A stretch of DNA of 10,834 bases, taken from the NCBI GenBank assembly GCA_012961925.1, contig DTYK01000237.1:1-10834 (forward strand), given 5' to 3'. Positions 6,227-10,834 of this stretch are shown piece by piece. The notes under the pieces are model-generated. The model had not been told where the DNA came from. It worked only from the letters and a program-made list of their open reading frames with translations, and made no database searches. This stretch comes from Candidatus Latescibacterota bacterium. Lineage in GTDB: Bacteria; Latescibacterota; MVCY01; DTYK01. Both the position numbers and the translations under genes were made by a program. Positions within the stretch are counted from its first letter, which is position 1; each line of letters opens with the position of its first letter.

Positions 6227-6245
6227 AAAAAGGCATCACTTGCCT
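6227..6245 (-). terminator. Short intrinsic terminator overlapping the htrA stop codon
   Basis: On the minus strand AGGCA (6245-6241) pairs with TGCCT (6235-6231) around a five-base loop AGTGA that contains the TGA stop of the protease gene, followed by a T run (to 6227). The stem is only five base pairs but is followed at once by the T run. A ribosome terminating here would cover the hairpin, so termination could depend on translation. This separates the protease transcript from the sigma gene 90 bases on. Confidence 0.5.
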
Positions 6246-7771
6246 GGTTTGATAGCGACGAAAAGGGTTGAATCGCCCCGCTTTATCAGAAACAGAATTG
6301 GCTTTTCGGTATTTTTCAGTTTGCTTGCAACCTTTTGATAATCAGCCAGGGTTTTAATATCTTCTCCTCCGACCTGAAGGATTAAATCACCGGGCCGTAT
6401 CCCTTTATCGTCAGCAGGGCTTCCCGGCTCGACATTGGTGACAACAACGCCCTCCTTAGCCTTGATCCCAATCGACCTGGCGAGATCACTCCTCACATCA
6501 GCCACCTCCATGCCCAACCATCCAGCGGCCTCCTCGCCCTCTTCAACCGCCACCGTTGATCCGAAGAGTCCCTCTCTGCTTGCAAGGGTGAAGGAGAGCT
6601 TCTTCTCTCGGCCATCGCGCAGAACGGTCAGTTTCACCTTTTCCCCGGGGGAATGGCTTGCAACCATGATGACGAAACTATCCGCGTCCTTCACTTTCTT
6701 CCCCTCAAATTTGACAATAACATCACCAACCTCTAACCCGCCTTTCTCAGCAGGGCTATCCTCATATACTTCACTTACAAGCACCCCTTCAGCAGATGGA
6801 AGCCCTTTAGCCTCAGCAATATCCTGTGTTACATCTTGAATCTTTATACCCAGGGCACCCCTGGTCACCTTTCCCTTCTCCTTGAGCTGAGTCATCACGG
6901 TACGCGCCAGATTAATAGGCACAGCAAACCCCAGACCATAGGCTGGTGCTCCTTTAATCGCTGTATTGATCCCGATCACCTCCCCCCTCACGTTGACCAA
7001 TGGCCCCCCGCTGTTACCGAAATTGATGGCAGCATCGGTCTGGATGAAGTTCTGGATCTGACGAGAAGAAGGTGCACCTTCAAGCGCCAGATGCCTACCC
7101 TTTGCGCTGATCACTCCAACGGTGACGGTCCAACCCAGTCCGTACGGATTCCCGACGGCGATCGCCCAGTCCCCAACTTTAATCGCATCCGAATCGCCTA
7201 GTTTTGCCACCTCTTCATCGGGAAGGGGTTTATCCGTCTTGAGCTTGATCAGTGCAACGTCGGTCTCCGGATCCTGTCCTATAATTTCAGCATCAAATTC
7301 CTTTTCATTGGCCAGCTTCACCACTATCCCCTCAGCCCCGGCAACGACGTGGTTGTTGGTCAGGATATACCCTTCCCTGTCCACGATGATACCCGAACCA
7401 AGCCCTCTTCTGACAAACTTCCTTTCCTTTTTCCCAGGGAAACGAAACTCCTTGAAAAACTCTTCAAAGGGACCTTGAAAGAACTCAAATGGTAGCTCCG
7501 GAAGCCTCGTTTTGATAACCTTTTTCGCCGTGATACTCACGACTGTTGGTTTTACCTTCTCGGCCACAGCCACAAAAGGGCTTCCCTCACCATAAAGGAT
7601 CGCCTCTTTGGATACCTGCACCTCGCTCTTTTCAACGGCACCGGAAGTGCTTGGGACAGACGAGAGATTGAAACTCGAGGCGATGACTATGCCAACAAAA
7701 GTGAATAGAGCAGCAACCAGAATCACAATAACCACGTTCTTAAGACTCGATGATCCCTTTCTTTCTCTCAT
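6236..7771 (-). CDS. htrA: HtrA/DegP-type (Do family) periplasmic serine endoprotease
   Basis: The enzyme should degrade or refold misfolded envelope proteins. The ATG at 7771-7769 is preferred because a perfect AAGGAGG (7786-7780) stands eight bases before it; an in-frame GTG at 7780 lies within that SD. The resulting 511 residues (numbering from this ATG) start with basic residues and one hydrophobic helix at about 12-33, which is either a membrane anchor or an uncleaved signal. The trypsin-like domain shows the catalytic triad: H141 in LTNNHVV, D171 in ETDVALIKL and S254 in GNSGGPL. A Phe-rich insert at about 90-119 corresponds to the LA loop. Two PDZ domains follow, PDZ1 at about 304-397 and PDZ2 at about 417-511. 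The architecture equals E. coli DegP/DegQ and MucD. An ECF-like promoter motif lies upstream, and a short terminator overlaps the stop. DegP and DegQ cannot be told apart from sequence alone. Confidence 0.95.
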   Translation of the reverse strand: MRERKGSSSLKNVVIVILVAALFTFVGIVIASSFNLSSVPSTSGAVEKSEVQVSKEAILYGEGSPFVAVAEKVKPTVVSITAKKVIKTRLPELPFEFFQGPFEEFFKEFRFPGKKERKFVRRGLGSGIIVDREGYILTNNHVVAGAEGIVVKLANEKEFDAEIIGQDPETDVALIKLKTDKPLPDEEVAKLGDSDAIKVGDWAIAVGNPYGLGWTVTVGVISAKGRHLALEGAPSSRQIQNFIQTDAAINFGNSGGPLVNVRGEVIGINTAIKGAPAYGLGFAVPINLARTVMTQLKEKGKVTRGALGIKIQDVTQDIAEAKGLPSAEGVLVSEVYEDSPAEKGGLEVGDVIVKFEGKKVKDADSFVIMVASHSPGEKVKLTVLRDGREKKLSFTLASREGLFGSTVAVEEGEEAAGWLGMEVADVRSDLARSIGIKAKEGVVVTNVEPGSPADDKGIRPGDLILQVGGEDIKTLADYQKVASKLKNTEKPILFLIKRGDSTLFVAIKPGK

Positions 7772-7856
7772 CCTCCACACCTCCTTAAAACAAAGGGCAT
7801 AGGACGATAATACGTATCTTCACCCTGATATGGTTTTGCAACAGTCTCTTGCCTAT

Positions 7857-7884
7857 TAAACGCCCTTCTCCCCCTTTAGGTTCC
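7857..7884 (-). promoter_or_regulatory. Candidate ECF (envelope-stress) sigma promoter for htrA
   Basis: On the minus strand GGAACC (7884-7879) is followed after 16 bases by CGTTTA (7862-7857). A GGAAC -35 with a CGT-type -10 at 16-17 bases is the general signature of ECF sigma promoters, including those that control htrA/degP genes in several bacteria. Transcription would begin near 7850, leaving about 80 bases of leader. I saw no good housekeeping -35/-10 pair in the same interval. This is a motif match only. Confidence 0.4.
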
Positions 7885-7929
7885 CAAAAAGTTCTCCAAT
7901 TTCAAAATTCCTGTGGAGCTATTAAAATC

Positions 7930-8015
7930 GGAGTTAATGCTTTAGCATTTCATCCCGAGTTGGATAGGGCACCGGACCTGGAGATCTGGGGATGAAAGCT
8001 TAAAGGCTTAATTCC
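7930..8015. repeat. Palindromic dispersed repeat, copy B
   Basis: The left arm 7930-7956 (GGAGTTAATGCTTTAGC, then ATTTCATCCC) is an imperfect inverse of the right arm 7988-8015 (GGGGATGAAAGC ... TTAATTCC), around a 31-base loop. The left arm differs from copy A by a single inserted base over most of its length. It abuts copy C. The 371-base gap 7772-8142 between the protease and the small protein gene contains the htrA leader, the ECF-like motif and these two repeats, and no gene that I can support. Confidence 0.65.
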
Positions 8016-8016
8016 T

Positions 8017-8089
8017 GAGGCTTATGCTTCAGCATTTCATCCTGCGAACTTGATGGCCATGAGCACCCGGAATGAAACCCTTCGGGCTA
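8017..8089. repeat. Palindromic dispersed repeat, diverged copy C
   Basis: The left arm 8017-8042 (GAGGCTTATGCTTCAGC then ATTTCATCC) and right arm 8069-8089 (GGAATGAAACCC ... GGGCTA) have the same layout as copies A and B with more substitutions and a shorter 26-base loop. It is directly adjacent to copy B, forming a tandem pair downstream of the small protein gene, where it might also act as a transcript-end structure. Confidence 0.5.
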
Positions 8090-8142
8090 TGGAATCGTCA
8101 TTTATGCCCGCTGGAACGTCACAAATACCGGAGCTGGCAATC

Positions 8143-8475
8143 TCATTTGGCGGGGCCAGCCTCTTCCTCCTCCCCTTTCTTCTCCCTTATCTCTCTCAGT
8201 TCCTCCTCCTTCTGTTTGAGGCCGAGTTGTAGGGCATTGATCTTCTCTACCAGGCTGATCACCTCCTGGTCCGTTGTTATCTCCTCCGCCTTCTCCTCAG
8301 AGATCATCCGGTAGACGACCCTTCCCAGCTCAGTGAAATTCCTGTTTATGTCCCTTCTGATTGCGGATATGTCCAGCTTGAGCTTACCCGTCCTGGTCAG
8401 TTCATCGGTCTTCTCGACGGTTGCGGAGAGGCCATCGCGCACACCCTTCTTGATCTTCTCCCATAAAGACTCCAT
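8143..8475 (-). CDS. Small charged helical (coiled-coil) protein of unknown function
   Basis: I cannot assign a function. The 110 residues begin MESLWEKIKKGVRDGLSATV and are predicted by eye to be nearly all helix. A middle block TGKLKLDISAIRRDINRNF is followed by ELGRVVYRM, then a heptad-like C-terminal half (about residues 70-100) rich in E, K and L, ending in an E-rich tail EKKGEEEEAG. The 'GKLKLDI...R.I......LG..VY' arrangement resembles small bacterial proteins annotated only as hypothetical or YtxH-like, from memory. No signal peptide, membrane segment or cysteine is present. The ATG at 8475 follows AGGAGG at nine bases, and a good promoter lies about 100 bases upstream, so the gene looks real and separately transcribed. 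It sits between the mannosidase and htrA, both in the same orientation. Palindromic repeats follow its stop codon. Confidence 0.75.
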   Translation of the reverse strand: MESLWEKIKKGVRDGLSATVEKTDELTRTGKLKLDISAIRRDINRNFTELGRVVYRMISEEKAEEITTDQEVISLVEKINALQLGLKQKEEELREIREKKGEEEEAGPAK

Positions 8476-8570
8476 CCCTCTTCACCTCCTGAAAGACAAG
8501 CACATCCTGGTGCCTATCAGCCTGTTTTTTGTTATTCCTCTTGTACAGTTCATATAAACTAACCCTTAAT

Positions 8571-8598
8571 AAAATAGTCTTTTTCACCCCGAAGTCAA
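8571..8598 (-). promoter_or_regulatory. Candidate sigma-70-type promoter for the small helical protein
   Basis: On the minus strand TTGACT (8598-8593) is followed after 16 bases by TATTTT (8576-8571), matching five of six -35 and four of six -10 bases. The start would be near 8564, giving a leader of about 90 bases before the ATG at 8475. It lies about 80 bases past the mannosidase stop, which suggests that the two genes are separate transcription units. Confidence 0.45.
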
Positions 8599-8620
8599 GG
8601 ACTTTTTGGAGAACCTGGGG

Positions 8621-8632
8621 AGTCCCGGGACT
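8621..8632. repeat. Perfect 12-base palindrome between mannosidase and small gene
   Basis: AGTCCCGGGACT reads the same on both strands. It lies between the mannosidase stop (8680) and the promoter at 8571-8598. It lacks a following T run, so it is not a standard terminator; it could be a dimeric-regulator site or chance. Confidence 0.3.
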
Positions 8633-8679
8633 GGAATTTTGAGCCACTGAATTTAATGTACAACCGTGAGCAGGACCTG

Positions 8680-10833
8680 TTATGTAACAATCTCCACGCT
8701 GATAATCTTCTTGGCGGGCAGTTCTAAAATTAATGAGCCCTCTCTCTCCAACGTCAATTCTCTTTGTCTTTCTTCATTCAGGTCTACTAAATAGGCCGTT
8801 TTCGGTCTCCTGTGAAAGGTTATTGCCCCCTGTTTAGTCTCTGAAAATGGATTATACACCCTCACGATCATCGTATCCCGGTCCTCGGCCTTCTTTAGGG
8901 CACTGACTACTATCCCTTTCCCTTTTACTGTCAGAAAGCCGTAAGTGGTTTTGCCTTCGCCGGGATGTTGATCTGTCTGATAACTGCGCAAGGGCAGATT
9001 AAAGGTATTGGCCTCCTCCACCACCTTCCCGGCCTCCACATCGCCACTGTGGGGGTAGAGGGCATAGCGGTACACCTGTCGGCCCAGCATCTTCGCCTTC
9101 TCCGAGCGCACGTTCGGCCACCAGGCTTTGGTCACATAGGAATTGGAGCGGAAGAGGGTGAGCTTGATCGTTCGGCTGGGGTCATCGCTTACCTCATACT
9201 CGGGCAAACCCTGATTGAAGACCGCCAGCCCGCCCTTGTCGTCACAAAGATCGACGAACTTCAGTTGTGGCTCCGTGGGCCAGTCCTTCTCGGAGGCCTT
9301 AATCCCTCGGGACAGGAGATCAAAGTGGCCGTCTACAGTAACTGTATCGGCTGGAATGTAGGTTGGGAAAAGCACCCGCATACGATGGTCGATCACCGTG
9401 TTATCTACAATGGTGCAAAAGTCAAGCCGGGGACTTCCGGCGGTGATGGTCAAGTAGGTGATGACGCTTAGTCTCTCCTTTTCTTCACCACGGGCAGTAC
9501 GCTCCTCATTAGCCGAAACCGGCAGCATCATTTCCCAATGAATACGATAGCGGGCATGCACTGGACTCGATTCCGTTAAGGTTACTTGAGCAGGTAGTCC
9601 CTCAGTAGTAAAAACGGTGTCTTTCTCGGGTTTGTTGTAGTCATATCCGCCACCCACGTCGCCGCCGTCTTCGATTACGTGCACTTTTTTATAGGTTCTG
9701 TTTGTAACTTTATCGGTGACATTTAGGGAACCGTCGGAATGGATCTGCACTCTTACAAATGCATTCTCGGCTTCGGCTTTGGCCACATTTAGAAAGCCAT
9801 TTGGCTTTGTCTGAGGACCCCTTGCGACCGGCCGCAGCCAGTAGACGCGATAGCCGAAGGACGGCACGTCCTCAGCCAGCATGGTGATGACCAGGGGGTT
9901 GATGATTTGCTGAGAGGTCATGGTGAAGTAATCCAGTCTCCACTCATCTTTCACCGTTTTTGCGGTAATAATGGCGTGGGCCTCTTGTCCCTGATCATCA
10001 AACACTGCAATCGCCTCAGGTTTGGGCCAATCTTTTGGCAATTCTAAAACGACATCAATAAGGTCGGAACGTTTGTAGTAAGAAGCATTAAAAACTCCGA
10101 AGGGAATGGCCTCCCCATCGGGCGAATTCGTATTGGCCTGGGCGAGAATCTTAGTAAAAGCGCGGCGGGTGAATGTGTCGGCAATCTCCTGGCTCCACTG
10201 GAAGCGGGTCATCATCTGATCATGTACACGGTCGATGCTGCAGCCGCAGATACTATCGTGGGGGAGATTTTGCAGGGCGTACTTCCAGGCCTGACGCAAT
10301 TGTGCCTGCGGGTACTGTGCACCCATACCCCATGCGAAGGCCGAAAAAGGTTCCGCCCAATGCACCAGGGTTACTCCGGTATCGTGATTGGCCTGTTTGA
10401 GGTACATGCGGGAGGAGATGGTGCCGTAAAGAGTGGGAGCCCCTCCCCCTAAATTATGCCTGAGCTCTCCCATGTGGCGGTTCAATCTGTCACGGACTTT
10501 TTCAACTTCTCGGAAGAAATCCTGCAAAGTCGAATGAACAACTCTATCTTTTGACAGTTTATTTACGCCAGCAATGATCTCAGAAAGCTCATCCTGAGGC
10601 TCCAGGTGATCACAACCGTTCATGAGTAACAGGTGCTCGCTATTGAGCAGCGGTGCGCAATACTTTTTGATCTCCTCAATCCTTTTATACGCCTCCTCTG
10701 GATTGGTCGGAAGCTTAGCAGCATTGCAGTAGCCCACATTAGCAGCAACGACCTCCGAGCCGTCGGGTGCCTGCCAGATGAATTCCATACGCAGTTTCTG
10801 GGTGTCGGCACCGCGGGAGAAGAAGGCATAAGG
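8680..10833 (-). CDS. GH38 alpha-mannosidase, C-terminal 717 residues (5' end beyond right edge)
   Basis: The enzyme hydrolyses terminal alpha-mannosides, or mannosylglycerate-type compounds if MngB-like. The frame stays open to the right edge, adding 15 codons (including FSRGAD) before the first visible Met, so the true start is outside. Numbering from that Met: the end of the GH38 catalytic barrel includes MEFIWQAPDGSE (1-12) and NGCDH (57-61). The helical middle domain holds LYGTISSRMYLKQAN (120-134) and LPHDSICGCSIDRVHD (175-190), where H177 corresponds to the GH38 zinc-ligand histidine of the HHDAxxGT motif. The C-terminal beta-sandwich carries EDGGDVGGGYDY (373-384), the family's D-x-GD-x-G-x-xY-like block. 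The nucleophile aspartate and the first two zinc ligands would lie off the window. The C-SI-C-G variant of the middle motif is closer to bacterial MngB-type enzymes than to Golgi mannosidases. The family is clear, the substrate is not. Confidence 0.92.
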   Translation of the reverse strand, partial: PYAFFSRGADTQKLRMEFIWQAPDGSEVVAANVGYCNAAKLPTNPEEAYKRIEEIKKYCAPLLNSEHLLLMNGCDHLEPQDELSEIIAGVNKLSKDRVVHSTLQDFFREVEKVRDRLNRHMGELRHNLGGGAPTLYGTISSRMYLKQANHDTGVTLVHWAEPFSAFAWGMGAQYPQAQLRQAWKYALQNLPHDSICGCSIDRVHDQMMTRFQWSQEIADTFTRRAFTKILAQANTNSPDGEAIPFGVFNASYYKRSDLIDVVLELPKDWPKPEAIAVFDDQGQEAHAIITAKTVKDEWRLDYFTMTSQQIINPLVITMLAEDVPSFGYRVYWLRPVARGPQTKPNGFLNVAKAEAENAFVRVQIHSDGSLNVTDKVTNRTYKKVHVIEDGGDVGGGYDYNKPEKDTVFTTEGLPAQVTLTESSPVHARYRIHWEMMLPVSANEERTARGEEKERLSVITYLTITAGSPRLDFCTIVDNTVIDHRMRVLFPTYIPADTVTVDGHFDLLSRGIKASEKDWPTEPQLKFVDLCDDKGGLAVFNQGLPEYEVSDDPSRTIKLTLFRSNSYVTKAWWPNVRSEKAKMLGRQVYRYALYPHSGDVEAGKVVEEANTFNLPLRSYQTDQHPGEGKTTYGFLTVKGKGIVVSALKKAEDRDTMIVRVYNPFSETKQGAITFHRRPKTAYLVDLNEERQRELTLEREGSLILELPAKKIISVEIVT

Positions 10834-10834
10834 A

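Noticed and set aside
6435..7478. Plus-strand frames of 118-134 codons opposite htrA
   Set aside because: Ser/Thr/Pro-rich translations antisense to a full protease with intact catalytic residues.
7772..7780. Longer htrA start at GTG 7780
   Set aside because: The GTG overlaps the perfect AAGGAGG that is correctly spaced for the ATG at 7771.
683..8089. CRISPR array
   Set aside because: The repeats are long palindromes, only three in number and not regularly spaced, with no cas genes nearby.
8402..8647. 81-codon minus-strand frame overlapping the 5' part of the small helical gene
   Set aside because: It has no SD at its GTG, covers a likely promoter and runs into the better gene in another frame.
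8965..9471. 168-codon plus-strand frame
   Set aside because: It is antisense to the well-supported GH38 gene; its His/Gly/Leu-rich composition is that of a shadow frame.

Overview
The window carries eight credible protein genes, no RNA gene and no CRISPR array. It reads as a chromosome segment of an uncultivated bacterium. The best lineage clue is the primary-type sigma factor at 5288-6145. It lacks region 1.1, is only 285 residues long, and has the compact form typical of the Bacteroidetes/Ignavibacteria/FCB side of the tree. Together with M20, Gfo/Idh/MocA, class III aminotransferase and GH38 genes and dispersed palindromic repeats, an FCB-like or Poribacteria-like candidate phylum fits. 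That placement is an inference. Starts are mixed: ATG, GTG and TTG, usually behind good purine-rich Shine-Dalgarno (SD) sequences.

Layout. Bases 1-296 (minus) hold the 5' part of a PAP2-family phosphatase cut by the window edge. Bases 297-890 are a long regulatory gap with back-to-back promoters, a hairpin that covers an SD, a 38-codon ORF and one palindromic repeat. Bases 891-4621 (plus) are a three-gene operon: an M20 metallo-deacylase, a Gfo/Idh/MocA oxidoreductase and a class III PLP aminotransferase with a four-cysteine insert. The remaining genes are all on the minus strand. In order of transcription from the right edge they are a GH38 alpha-mannosidase (cut by the right edge), a 110-residue helical protein, an HtrA/DegP-type membrane-anchored protease, the sigma factor and a DUF4416 protein.

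How the genes work together. The plus-strand operon looks catabolic or salvage-like: hydrolysis of an N-acyl group, NAD(P)-dependent oxidation or reduction of a polyol or sugar-like intermediate, and transamination. Its substrate cannot be read from the sequence. HtrA is an envelope quality-control protease, and its upstream region has a GGAACC / CGTT pair that resembles an ECF (envelope-stress) sigma promoter. The sigma gene ends in a strong intrinsic terminator. The mannosidase suggests use of mannose-containing glycans or mannosylglycerate-like solutes.

The least explained items are the structured leader at 425-770, the three copies of a palindromic repeat (683-767, 7930-8015, 8017-8089) and the identity of the M20-oxidoreductase-aminotransferase pathway. 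I found no clear evidence of a phage, transposon, toxin-antitoxin or defence system.
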